Shown: one piece after another, positions 7,576 through 16,133 of the stretch
How the letters are laid out: every line of letters starts with the position of its first letter
How positions within the stretch are numbered: position 1 is the first letter of the stretch
DNA from: JBDTMC01 sp039934475
Lineage (GTDB): Bacteria > Acidobacteriota > Terriglobia > Bryobacterales > Bryobacteraceae
Assembly: GCA_039934475.1 (NCBI GenBank)
Contig: JBDTMC010000024.1
Coordinates: 1 to 31,765 of the forward strand
Direction of reading: 5' to 3'
DNA: 31,765 bases
Translations under genes and position numbers: made by a program
Notes under the pieces: generated by a model
What the model saw: the letters and a program-made list of their open reading frames with translations, nothing else
Databases searched by the model: none
Told to the model about the DNA's origin: nothing

Positions 7576-10239
7576 ATGAAGTTATCTCTGGCTGTGGTAG
7601 CCGCGCTGGTGCTGGCCGGCGGCTCGCTGATGGCGCAACTGCCGCCGTTGGTGGACCGCGATCTCTTTTTCGGCGAGGTAGAGATCAGCGGCGCTCAGAT
7701 CTCTCCCGATGGCCAATATGTTTCGTTCCTTAAGCCGTACAACGGAGCGAGAAATATCTGGTTGAAGAAGGCTACCGAGCCGTTTTCAGCAGCAAAGCCA
7801 ATGACCGCGGAAAAGGAGCGCCCAGTTCGCGGTTACTTCTGGAGCCACGACAGCCGCTATCTCCTCTTTTCGCAGGACAAGGCCGGCGACGAGAACTTCA
7901 ATGTCTACGCCGTCAGCCCCGCCGAGACGGTGAAGGAAGGCGAAGTGCCGCAGGCACGCAACCTGACCGACGCGAAGGGAGTGCGCGCCATTATCTATGA
8001 CGTTCCCAAAGCTCATCCAGACCTCATCTACGTTGGCATCAACGACCGCGACAAGGCTTGGCACGACCTGTATCAGGTGAAGATCTCCAACGGAGAGCGT
8101 ACGTTATTGCGCAAGAACACGGATCGCGCGACGGGTTGGATCTTCGACAACAAGGGCGAGCTGCGCATGGCCACGCGGTCAGCCGAAAACGGCGACACGG
8201 AATTCCTGCGCGTGGACGCCGACAAGTTCACAAAGATCTACACGTGCGATGCGTTGGAGAATTGCGGCCCGGTGCGTTTCGACAAAGAGAACAAACAGCT
8301 CTACGTGGACACGAACAAGGGTGCCGGCGTGGACCTCGGGCAACTTGTCCTCATGGACCCCGCCACTGGCCAGACTCATTTGGTGGAAGCGGACCCGCTG
8401 AAACACGTCGATTTCGGTAATGCCGTCTTCTCCGATCTGACCAATGAGCTGATTGCTACCGCTTACGACGATGACCGCGAGCGCATTTACTGGAAGAACA
8501 AGTCCTATGAGGCGGACTACAAGTGGCTGGAGAAGAAGCTGCCGGACATGAAGATCGGCTGGGGCTCCCACACCGCCGATGAGAACCGTTGGCTGATCAG
8601 CGCATCAAGCGATCGCGAGCCGGGCGAGACTTATTTCTTCGACCGCAAGGCGAAGTCACTCGTCCTGCAGTACAAGGTGCGCGAGCAGCTTCCGCGCGCG
8701 GCGCTCTCGCCGATGAAGGCCATCCGTTATAAGTCATCAGACGGCCTGGAGATTCCCGCCTATCTGACGTTGCCGAAAGGCATGCCGGAGAAGAATCTGC
8801 CGTTGGTGGTGTTCCCCCATGGTGGACCGTGGGGGCGTGACAGTTGGGGCTACGATAGGTTTGCCCAGTTCTTCGCCAATCGCGGGTATGCGGTGCTGGC
8901 TCCGAATTTCCGGGCGTCCACCGGATACGGTAAGAAGTTCCTCAACGCGGGCAATCGCGAATGGGGCCAGAAGATGCAGGACGACATCACGTGGGGCGTG
9001 AAGTACCTGGTGAGCGAAGGGATAGCGGATCCAAAGCGGATTGCGATTTCCGGCGGTTCCTATGGCGGCTACGCGACATTGGCGGGCGTTGCGTTTACTC
9101 CCGACGTGTATGCCGCCGCGGTGGCCATCGTCGCGCCATCGAACCTGATCACCCTGCTTGATTCCATTCCTCCGTATTGGGAAGCGGGCAGGAAGATCTT
9201 CTACCTGCGCATGGGAGACCCGACAACGGCTGAGGGCAAGGCGCAACTGGCGCGCCAGAGTCCCCTCAATTCGGCCAACAAGATCCGCACGCCGCTAATG
9301 GTAGTGCAGGGCGCCAATGACCCGCGCGTGAACAAACGCGAGTCGGACCAGATCGTCATTGCGCTGCGTGACCGAAAGTTCCCGGTGGAATACCTGGTGG
9401 CGCCCGACGAAGGTCACGGCTTCGCACGGCCGATTAACAATCTCGCGATGGTGGCCGCAATGGAGAAATTCCTCGCCCGTCATATCGACGGCCGCTATCA
9501 GGAGGCCCTGACGCCAGAGGTTTCCACTCGCCTGAAAGAAATCACGGTGGATCCGGCCACGGTGACATTGGCAAAGGTCGCCGATCCGGCTAAAGTGTCC
9601 GCGCCGCAGCCCATCAGCGGTCTTACGGTGGGTAGCAGCCACTACAAAGCGACCATACAGGCAGGTGGCCAGAGCTTCGCCGTAGAGATTACCAGCGAAG
9701 TGAAGGAAGATGCGGACGGCTGGCTGGTGACCGACACGATGAACTCTCCCATGGGCGTAGCCACCGACACCGCAGTGCTCGATAAGCAGACGTTGACATC
9801 GAAGAAGCGCACGGTGAAACAAGGGCCGGTATCGATCGATCTGACGTACTCGGGAAACAAGGTGACGGGGACCATGAAGATGGGGGGCCAGGATAAACCC
9901 ATCGACGTGGACGCCGGTGGTCCGGTGTTTATGGACTCCGCGGGAGCCACCGCCGTAGTGGCCACCCTGCCGCTGAAGGCCGGCTACGCAACGCAATTCC
10001 GCAATTTCGATCTGATGAAACAGAAGCCCAAGCTGCAGGATTTGAAAGTGACGGGAGAAGAGTCGGTGACGGTTCCCGCAGGTACTTTCGAGACCTGGAA
10101 AGTGGAAGTCACTTCAGCCGATGGCGGCACGGATAAGCAAACGCTTTGGGTAACTAAAGCGTCACCCAAGACGGTTAAAATGGCCGCTGTAATGGCGTCG
10201 ATGGGAGGCGCCACGCTGACGGCAGAGCTGGTAAAGTAG
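7576..10239 (+). CDS. Secreted S9 prolyl-oligopeptidase-family peptidase with C-terminal DUF3108-like domain
   Basis: ATG 7576 (887 residues) is preceded by AAGGAG about 12 nt upstream and begins a signal peptide ending near SLMAQ (residue 22). Residues about 30-380 form a WD40/beta-propeller-like region with repeated strands such as ISGAQISPDGQYVSFL and RGYFWSHDSRYLLFSQ. Residues about 380-640 are the alpha/beta-hydrolase peptidase domain. Its triad is Ser495 in GGSYGGYA, Asp582 in QGANDPRV and His614 in PDEGHGFA. S9C/acylaminoacyl-type enzymes of this kind release short peptides or N-acyl residues in the periplasm. About 200 further residues follow, ending in motifs such as VPAGTFETWKVEV and KQTLWVTKASPKTVK. 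These resemble DUF3108-like beta-sandwich proteins and are not part of ordinary S9 enzymes. The gene converges on the phosphoesterase gene. Confidence 0.9.
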   Translation: MKLSLAVVAALVLAGGSLMAQLPPLVDRDLFFGEVEISGAQISPDGQYVSFLKPYNGARNIWLKKATEPFSAAKPMTAEKERPVRGYFWSHDSRYLLFSQDKAGDENFNVYAVSPAETVKEGEVPQARNLTDAKGVRAIIYDVPKAHPDLIYVGINDRDKAWHDLYQVKISNGERTLLRKNTDRATGWIFDNKGELRMATRSAENGDTEFLRVDADKFTKIYTCDALENCGPVRFDKENKQLYVDTNKGAGVDLGQLVLMDPATGQTHLVEADPLKHVDFGNAVFSDLTNELIATAYDDDRERIYWKNKSYEADYKWLEKKLPDMKIGWGSHTADENRWLISASSDREPGETYFFDRKAKSLVLQYKVREQLPRAALSPMKAIRYKSSDGLEIPAYLTLPKGMPEKNLPLVVFPHGGPWGRDSWGYDRFAQFFANRGYAVLAPNFRASTGYGKKFLNAGNREWGQKMQDDITWGVKYLVSEGIADPKRIAISGGSYGGYATLAGVAFTPDVYAAAVAIVAPSNLITLLDSIPPYWEAGRKIFYLRMGDPTTAEGKAQLARQSPLNSANKIRTPLMVVQGANDPRVNKRESDQIVIALRDRKFPVEYLVAPDEGHGFARPINNLAMVAAMEKFLARHIDGRYQEALTPEVSTRLKEITVDPATVTLAKVADPAKVSAPQPISGLTVGSSHYKATIQAGGQSFAVEITSEVKEDADGWLVTDTMNSPMGVATDTAVLDKQTLTSKKRTVKQGPVSIDLTYSGNKVTGTMKMGGQDKPIDVDAGGPVFMDSAGATAVVATLPLKAGYATQFRNFDLMKQKPKLQDLKVTGEESVTVPAGTFETWKVEVTSADGGTDKQTLWVTKASPKTVKMAAVMASMGGATLTAELVK

Positions 10240-10280
10240 CGCGTCTGGTCCCGGCAGTTTGAGGATATATTGCGGTCACC

Positions 10281-11213
10281 TTAGGCTGGCGCGCCCGGCC
10301 AAGCTTTGCTGAAGTGAGTGTCCCACTCCACTAAGTCGATGTTCAGCAAGCGGTGTGAGGCGTTCTTAGTGTCCGCTTCCACAATGAGGTACGCATTCGG
10401 ATCGTATCGGGTGGCGGCAATAACCAGATGTTCCGGCCCGAATTCCCGACCGATATCTACCCAACGGTGCCAATGGCCGGAGACGACGCGCTCGATGGTC
10501 GGCTCATGCTTCTTCAGCAGCGTATGGAGGCCATAGTCGGCTTTCTCCACGGGCAACACAATGCGCAGCGGGTAATGGATGAAGACAAACGTGGGCTTGT
10601 GCTGGCGCAGTTCGGCTTCAAACCAGTTCAATTGCTCTTCGCCAAGGCTGCCTTTACCCTTGGCGTAGATTTGGGAGCCGGCCTTCCAGGTATCGCCGAG
10701 GAAATTATTCAGGTGTACGAATTTGAAGCCGTTGTGCTCCACCGCGTAATACGGTTTTAGATTGAACTTTCGGCGGAATAGCTCGTGCGATTGCTCGCGC
10801 GTCACTTTTGGGACTGCGTAGTCATGGTTGCCGAAACCGGCATGAACAGGCATCGCGAAGGCATCGGTCAGTTCCTTCGCGCGGTCGACGCGGGTCTTAT
10901 TCTGGAAATAGAAATCGAGGTCGGTGGAAGGGTAGTTATGAAAATAATCACCCACCAGAAACGTCAGATCCATCTTCGGAGTAACGGCATTCAAGAAATC
11001 CCGCGTCCTGGTCAAACGCTCGGTAGTTTTGAAAATGGACTCGGTGTCTTCCGGGCTGCCCTCCGGCCCCGTATAGAAGTCGTCGATGATGTGGCTATCG
11101 GCGATGACAGCGAAGTAGAACTTCCCACTGCCGGGTTCGGCATCCAACAGCCGGGGACCGGCGAGGGACAGAAGTCCCCCACCGGCTGTGAACAGAAATT
11201 CTCTGCGGTTCAT
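10281..11213 (-). CDS. Tat-exported calcineurin-like metallophosphoesterase
   Basis: The N-terminus NRREFLFTAGGG followed by a hydrophobic run and AEP is a twin-arginine signal peptide, so the 310-residue protein should be exported folded. The metallophosphoesterase motifs occur in order: ADSH (Asp39, His41), GDYFHN (Asp89), GNHD (Asn129, His130, Asp131), FIHYP (His213) and SGHWH (His247, His249). These give a complete dinuclear metal site. The substrate could be a phosphomonoester, phosphodiester or nucleotide; the sequence does not decide. ATG 11213 has GGAGAGG just upstream. It lies 11 nt after the TonB-dependent receptor gene on the same strand, which suggests that receptor and phosphatase are co-expressed and may act on the same nutrient. 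Confidence 0.9.
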   Translation of the reverse strand: MNRREFLFTAGGGLLSLAGPRLLDAEPGSGKFYFAVIADSHIIDDFYTGPEGSPEDTESIFKTTERLTRTRDFLNAVTPKMDLTFLVGDYFHNYPSTDLDFYFQNKTRVDRAKELTDAFAMPVHAGFGNHDYAVPKVTREQSHELFRRKFNLKPYYAVEHNGFKFVHLNNFLGDTWKAGSQIYAKGKGSLGEEQLNWFEAELRQHKPTFVFIHYPLRIVLPVEKADYGLHTLLKKHEPTIERVVSGHWHRWVDIGREFGPEHLVIAATRYDPNAYLIVEADTKNASHRLLNIDLVEWDTHFSKAWPGAPA

Positions 11214-11224
11214 TAGCCTCTCCG

Positions 11225-14200
11225 TTAGAACAACAGCTTCAGGCCAAACTGCATTTGCCGCGCTGGATAGGTGTTCGTGATGGATCCGAAGCCGCCGCTG
11301 GAGCGGTTACCGTTCGGCGGTCCGAAGTTGGTGCGATTGAGGAGATTGAACGCTTCGCTGCGGAAAGAGAGTTTGAAGCGCTCGGTGAGCGTGAAGTCCT
11401 TGTGCAGGCCGAAGTCCAACTGATAAAGACTGGGCGCGCGCACGGTGTTACGGCCCGCATTGCCGAAGGGTTGACTGCGATCCGTGGGAATGACGACGGT
11501 CGCAGAATTCAGCCAGTGCTGTACTGTCCGCTGCGATTCTGGCAGAATCGGGTCGCCGGTGAGATTGGGACGATAGTTGGGCGAACCACTCACCTGGAAT
11601 GTGGAAGAGGGGCTGTAGGTGAGGTTCACCGGGCTCCCACTATTCATCGTATTGATCGCGGTGAGGCGCCAACCGCCCAGCAGAACATCGGTAGGCCGGT
11701 TCCAGGAGCCGCCGAACTTCTTGTCATGCCCGAAGGGCAGATCGTAAACCGCGGTCAGCGTATCGTTGAATGGCTGGTCGTAACCGCCGAGCCCCTTCTC
11801 ATGGCGCAAGTCGGCATAGTTCACCCGAGAGTTATCGCCGTTATTCGCTTCCAGGTGACCGCTGGCGTTATCCAACGCCTTCGACCACGTGAACGAATTC
11901 AGCAAATAGATCCCGCTACTGAACCGCTTTTCCACTTTGGTCTGCAGAGCATGGTAGGTGAGGTATCCGCCGCCCCAGGCGATCTGAATGAGGCCAAACT
12001 GCTGGATGGGACGGCGGGCCTGCAGGCTGGCGTTCTCTGTCGCGCCGTTGGGACGAGCCTGATTGTAGTCGCCGAGAATCATCAGGCCCACTCCGCGCGT
12101 ACCGACGTAACCAACATCGAGCACCAGGTTCTTCCACAATTCACGCTGTACGGTGAAATGCCAGGTCTGAATGTAGCTGGTCTTGAAGTCGGAGGGGATG
12201 TAATTGGCGCGAACATTGATCTGCTTCACGTTGGCGACTGAGAGGAAGTTATCCGGGTAGCCCTGCTGTGTGGTGCGGAAGCAGGTACCTGGCGCCTGGG
12301 AGGTGCTGGTGCAGAGCGGTAAACCACTGGACCCGGATGACGGCGCCAACTGGTCAATACTCGGGTTCACAATGTTTGGCAAGTTGTAAGCCAGCAGATT
12401 CTCGCCGCCCATACGATTGAAGTTGATGTAGCTGATACCGTACGCGGTACGGATGACCGTCTTCGGATTGAGGGTCCAGGCCAAGCCCACGCGAGGCGCG
12501 AAGTTATTGCGGTCCGGCTTCACCAGTCCGCGGTCATAGGCGCCGCCGTCCTTTGCTTGGACAAGGGTGTTCGTTGCTGGATCGTAGTTAGAGAGCTTGT
12601 TGGTGTCGAGATACTGCGGAGTGGAGTACTCGTAGCGCAGACCCAGGTTCAGCGTGAGGTTTCGAGAGACTTTCCAATCGTCCTGGACGTAGAAGAAGTT
12701 CATGCGCTGCAGGTAGTTCACGATGACGGCGTTGTTCGACTGATAGTTGCTGCGAGCGCCAAAGAGGAAGTCCGCCACATACTGCTCATTGTTGGAGGAC
12801 GAACCGGGAACCTGACTGAACCGGCCGGCGTAGGTATCGCCGCCCGCCTTCGGATTGAAATCGTCGATCTGAATCTTCAGCGCCTGCATCTCCCAGCCGG
12901 CCTTCAAACTGTGCTTGCCCAGCAGGAGTGAGTAGTTGACCTTAGGGTTGATGACGGTGGGATTCTGGAATTGCGGATTGCTGCCCTGCACACCCAGCCC
13001 TGTATAGCCGTTGATCGATTGACCGTAGAGACCGCCCGTGTAGCGCGGATCCGTCGGATAGTTCGGGAAGCCAAACTTCGAAGCCAGGCTCGGCGTTCCG
13101 ACGAACCAGGGCGTCTTGCCGGCATCGGTGTGAGAGGCGCCGAAGCGGAACTCCAGCACGCTGCGGGCGCTGACAGTGTATGTGGCGCCACCGAGTATCT
13201 GCCAGCTCATCACACGGATGTTGCCATTGCTGTTGCCGCCAGCCAATCCAGGGATGGACGCCGGAACCTGAATGTTCTGCAACCTGTGACTGTAGCGGCC
13301 TTGAAAGGTGAGTTTGTCGCTTACGCTGTGGTCGTAGCGGATATCCCCTTTATCCGTTTCCGTCGGCTGTTTGGGCAGGGTTTGAAGGTTATTGCTGATC
13401 CCGGGAAGGTTCGGAGCGGGCAACTCGGCGAACACGGCAGCCGCGAAGGGGCTAATCTGCGCGGCAGGAATCTTGCCGTCGCCAAAAACTTCACCGGTCA
13501 GCGGATTGCGAATCGGTCCGCTCATGATGCCGGCGCGCTGGTTGAGAGTCGGGATGGTAGCGAACGTCACGGCCGATTCAGTGCGGCGGAAGCCTTCGTA
13601 GTCGGCGAAGAAGAAGGCTCGGTCCTTACGGATCGGGCCGCCGATGGCAGCGCCATATTGATTCTGGATGAGCGTCGGTTTCTGGTTTAGCAAAGGCTTG
13701 AAGAAGCCCGTCGCATTCAGCTCTGTGTTGCGCAGAAACTCCCACGCTGCGCCATGAAACTGATTGGTGCCGCTCTTCACGCTGACGTTGATGATGGCGC
13801 CCCCGGCGCGTCCATACTCGGCGCTGTAGCTGCTGGTTTCCACCTTGAACTCCTGCACAGCGTCCGGCGAGAGTTGCGCCACCTGATTGGTGAAGCCTTG
13901 GTTGGAAGTGCCGTAGAAGTTGTTGTCCACGCCGTCGATCATGAAATTGTTCTGGCTGCTTCGCATGCCGTTCACGTTGAACGAGGCATCGCGCGGCGGA
14001 ATTCCGTAAGCAAGGTCGGACTTGCGGACGCCCGGAACAAGCAAAGCCAAGTCGGCGTAGGAACGGCCGTTCAGTGGAAGATTTACAATTTGCTGATTGC
14101 TCACCACAGTGCCGCGCGAACTGTTGTCGGTCTCCAGTTGCGCCACTGCGGCATCAACAGTGACGATCTCCGCCACATCGCCAACCTGCAGATCGAGGTC

Positions 14201-14527
14201 TACACGCTGCCGCGCATTGACACTGACGGAAAACTCTTCCGCTGTCGATTTCTTGAAGCCCTTGGCTTCGGCTGTTACCCGGTAGCGGCCAATCTTCACA
14301 TTCACGAATTGGTAATCGCCGGCATCGTTGGTCAGCGTGGTCTGTGCGACGCCGGTAAGAGCGTTTGTAAGAGTAACGGAACCAGTGCCAATGGCGAGTC
14401 CGGAAGAATCGCGGACGGTGCCAAGCACGGTCGCCGCGTCGAATTGGGCAAAGGCTGAAGTTGACAGTAGCGTCATCAGGCAGCCCGCCTGAAGAAGCGC
14501 GGATAGATACAATTTACGTGTAGTCAT
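11225..14527 (-). CDS. Oar-like TonB-dependent outer-membrane receptor
   Basis: I place the start at ATG 14527 (1100 residues). This gives a signal peptide ending TSAFAQ at residue 28; an in-frame ATG at 14575 would add 16 residues ahead of it. Residues about 30-112 are a carboxypeptidase-regulatory-like beta-sandwich (ATVLGTVRDSSGLAIG, GDYQFVNVKIGRYRVTAEA). Next comes a plug domain (LPLNGRSYADLALLVPGV, FMIDGVDNNFYG). The rest is a long beta-barrel with many alternating aromatic strands, ending in MQFGLKLLF with the C-terminal phenylalanine typical of outer-membrane proteins. This architecture is abundant in Acidobacteria and is associated with uptake of large or scarce nutrients, often glycans or peptides. 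The substrate is unknown. No clear ribosome site is visible. It leads a probable two-gene operon with the phosphoesterase. Confidence 0.92.
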   Translation of the reverse strand: MTTRKLYLSALLQAGCLMTLLSTSAFAQFDAATVLGTVRDSSGLAIGTGSVTLTNALTGVAQTTLTNDAGDYQFVNVKIGRYRVTAEAKGFKKSTAEEFSVSVNARQRVDLDLQVGDVAEIVTVDAAVAQLETDNSSRGTVVSNQQIVNLPLNGRSYADLALLVPGVRKSDLAYGIPPRDASFNVNGMRSSQNNFMIDGVDNNFYGTSNQGFTNQVAQLSPDAVQEFKVETSSYSAEYGRAGGAIINVSVKSGTNQFHGAAWEFLRNTELNATGFFKPLLNQKPTLIQNQYGAAIGGPIRKDRAFFFADYEGFRRTESAVTFATIPTLNQRAGIMSGPIRNPLTGEVFGDGKIPAAQISPFAAAVFAELPAPNLPGISNNLQTLPKQPTETDKGDIRYDHSVSDKLTFQGRYSHRLQNIQVPASIPGLAGGNSNGNIRVMSWQILGGATYTVSARSVLEFRFGASHTDAGKTPWFVGTPSLASKFGFPNYPTDPRYTGGLYGQSINGYTGLGVQGSNPQFQNPTVINPKVNYSLLLGKHSLKAGWEMQALKIQIDDFNPKAGGDTYAGRFSQVPGSSSNNEQYVADFLFGARSNYQSNNAVIVNYLQRMNFFYVQDDWKVSRNLTLNLGLRYEYSTPQYLDTNKLSNYDPATNTLVQAKDGGAYDRGLVKPDRNNFAPRVGLAWTLNPKTVIRTAYGISYINFNRMGGENLLAYNLPNIVNPSIDQLAPSSGSSGLPLCTSTSQAPGTCFRTTQQGYPDNFLSVANVKQINVRANYIPSDFKTSYIQTWHFTVQRELWKNLVLDVGYVGTRGVGLMILGDYNQARPNGATENASLQARRPIQQFGLIQIAWGGGYLTYHALQTKVEKRFSSGIYLLNSFTWSKALDNASGHLEANNGDNSRVNYADLRHEKGLGGYDQPFNDTLTAVYDLPFGHDKKFGGSWNRPTDVLLGGWRLTAINTMNSGSPVNLTYSPSSTFQVSGSPNYRPNLTGDPILPESQRTVQHWLNSATVVIPTDRSQPFGNAGRNTVRAPSLYQLDFGLHKDFTLTERFKLSFRSEAFNLLNRTNFGPPNGNRSSGGFGSITNTYPARQMQFGLKLLF

Positions 14528-14675
14528 AATTGAGAGAACGGTCTGAAGCAGAATGGCAATTTCTAGGAATACCATTCGACCGACAACACACCGTGAATAT
14601 TGCCTTACGAATCGATGTCAGCAGCAGGACCGGCGCAAAGCGTACACTGTAAAATTCGATGGAGGGCAAACCCCT
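14528..14675. other. Divergent intergenic region, receptor versus M24 peptidase
   Basis: These 148 bases separate the divergent starts at 14527 and 14676. A -10-like TAAAAT at 14650-14655, extended by an upstream TG, faces the peptidase gene but lacks a convincing -35. I see no clear promoter toward the receptor and no obvious operator palindrome. Confidence 0.35.
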
Positions 14676-16133
14676 GTGAGATGGACTACCCTTGTCTTGG
14701 CGCTGTGTACGGTGTCGGCGGCGTTTGCCAGCGACCTGCAGACCGATTTGCGGCTGCGGCGCGGCCGGCTGATGGAGCAACTGGGACCACGCACCCTGCT
14801 GGTGGTTCGTAGCGCGCCCGAGCGCACCTACTCGCTCGACATCGAGTACGAGTACCGGCAGGACAGTAACTTTTACTATCTGACGGGAATCGACCAGCCG
14901 GAAAGCATTCTCGTCCTCATGCCAGGCAATCGCCAGCGCAAGGAGATCCTCTTTGTACTGCCGAAAGATCCCGTCCGCGAGCACTGGACAGGGCGACGTC
15001 TTGGATTGAAAGAAGCCACCGCGCAGAGCGGCATTGAGACCGTCTACTCAACCGCTCAGTTCACAAGATTCTTAGAGACCATCCTCTCCGGCCGGCCTTA
15101 CGCCGCCGCGCCTGGATTAGCCGACGATGGCGAGTACCGTACATTCCTCACCGCAGTCACCAATGGCGAGGCAAGACTGGCCACGGTGGCCGGGGAACGG
15201 CCCACCATCGATGGCCCGGTGAGCCCGGCGATGGAGTTTGTAAACAAGCTGCGTGATCGGTTCCCCGGATTTACCGCTACAGACGCCACCCGGCAGATCC
15301 ATGATCTACGCCAGGTGAAGTCAGCTTACGAACGGTCGCTACTGGAACGGAGCGCGGAAATCTCGGCAGAAGCGCATCTGGCAGGCATGCGTGTCGCCAA
15401 GTCCGGCGCCCACGAATATGAAGTGAAGGCCGCCATCGAACAGGTGTATCGCGCTCGCGGCGCGCTGGGCTGGGGTTATCCCTCTATCACAGGCAGCGGC
15501 CCCAATGCGACCATTCTGCATTACTCCAAAGCCGGCCGGCAGATGGATTCCGGCGATCTGATGCTGGTGGATGCGGCGGCAAACTTCGACTACTACACGG
15601 TGGACATCACTCGAACGTACCCCGTAAACGGTAAGTTCAGCCCGCTACAAAAAGACATCTATTCCATCGTGCTGCGCGCCCAGGACGAGATGATCAAGGC
15701 TACAAAAGCAGGAGTATGGACCCGCGACGTGCACCGCGCGGGGGTGGATGTGATCAAGGAAGGCCTGCTGAAACTTGGCCTCATTTCCGATAAGTCCGGT
15801 GACCAATACAAGATGTGGTACACGCACGGTAGCGTTCACTACATCGGCATCGACGTCCATGACGTCGGCGACTATGAGAAGCCGCTGGCGCCCGGTCACG
15901 CCTTCACCATGGAGCCCGGCATCTACGTGCGCGAAGAAGTGCTGGACAGTCTGCCTAAGACCGTGGAGAACGCGGCGTTGATTGAGAAGATCAAGCCGGC
16001 AGTGCAGAAGTACAACGGAATCGGTGTCCGCATCGAAGACTCCTTCGTGTTGACCGAAAGCGGCCTCAAGCGTCTGTCGGCAAAGGTGCCGCGCACAATC
16101 GAAGAGATCGAGGCGTCGCTGGCTCAGCGATAG
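14676..16133 (+). CDS. Secreted M24 Xaa-Pro aminopeptidase (PepP-like)
   Basis: The start is GTG 14676 (485 residues). A strong GGAGGG ribosome site lies 9 nt upstream and a signal peptide follows (RWTTLVLALCTVSAAFASD). The longer in-frame reading from 14553 would place the signal sequence internally. An AMP_N domain (about residues 25-160, with YEYRQDSNFYYLTGIDQPES) precedes the pita-bread catalytic domain. The five metal ligands are Asp299, Asp310, His388, Glu413 (MEPGIYV) and Glu454 (VRIEDSF), as in E. coli PepP, so a dinuclear enzyme removing an N-terminal residue before proline is expected. Export is unusual for PepP itself but seen in secreted relatives; together with the S9 peptidase it points to periplasmic peptide degradation. 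The last 10 bases overlap the end of purK on the other strand. Confidence 0.92.
   Translation: MRWTTLVLALCTVSAAFASDLQTDLRLRRGRLMEQLGPRTLLVVRSAPERTYSLDIEYEYRQDSNFYYLTGIDQPESILVLMPGNRQRKEILFVLPKDPVREHWTGRRLGLKEATAQSGIETVYSTAQFTRFLETILSGRPYAAAPGLADDGEYRTFLTAVTNGEARLATVAGERPTIDGPVSPAMEFVNKLRDRFPGFTATDATRQIHDLRQVKSAYERSLLERSAEISAEAHLAGMRVAKSGAHEYEVKAAIEQVYRARGALGWGYPSITGSGPNATILHYSKAGRQMDSGDLMLVDAAANFDYYTVDITRTYPVNGKFSPLQKDIYSIVLRAQDEMIKATKAGVWTRDVHRAGVDVIKEGLLKLGLISDKSGDQYKMWYTHGSVHYIGIDVHDVGDYEKPLAPGHAFTMEPGIYVREEVLDSLPKTVENAALIEKIKPAVQKYNGIGVRIEDSFVLTESGLKRLSAKVPRTIEEIEASLAQR

Noticed and set aside
9295..9996. 233-codon frame opposite the S9 peptidase C-terminus
   Set aside because: Low-complexity His/Arg-rich translation with no domain; antisense to a continuous, well-supported gene.
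11255..12241. Open frame of 328 codons opposite the TonB-dependent receptor
   Set aside because: It lies entirely antisense to a well-supported receptor gene, shows no motif, and is the kind of long shadow frame expected in high-GC coding DNA.
13754..14458. 234-codon frame opposite the receptor N-terminus
   Set aside because: Antisense to the signal peptide, regulatory domain and plug of the receptor; no start signal.
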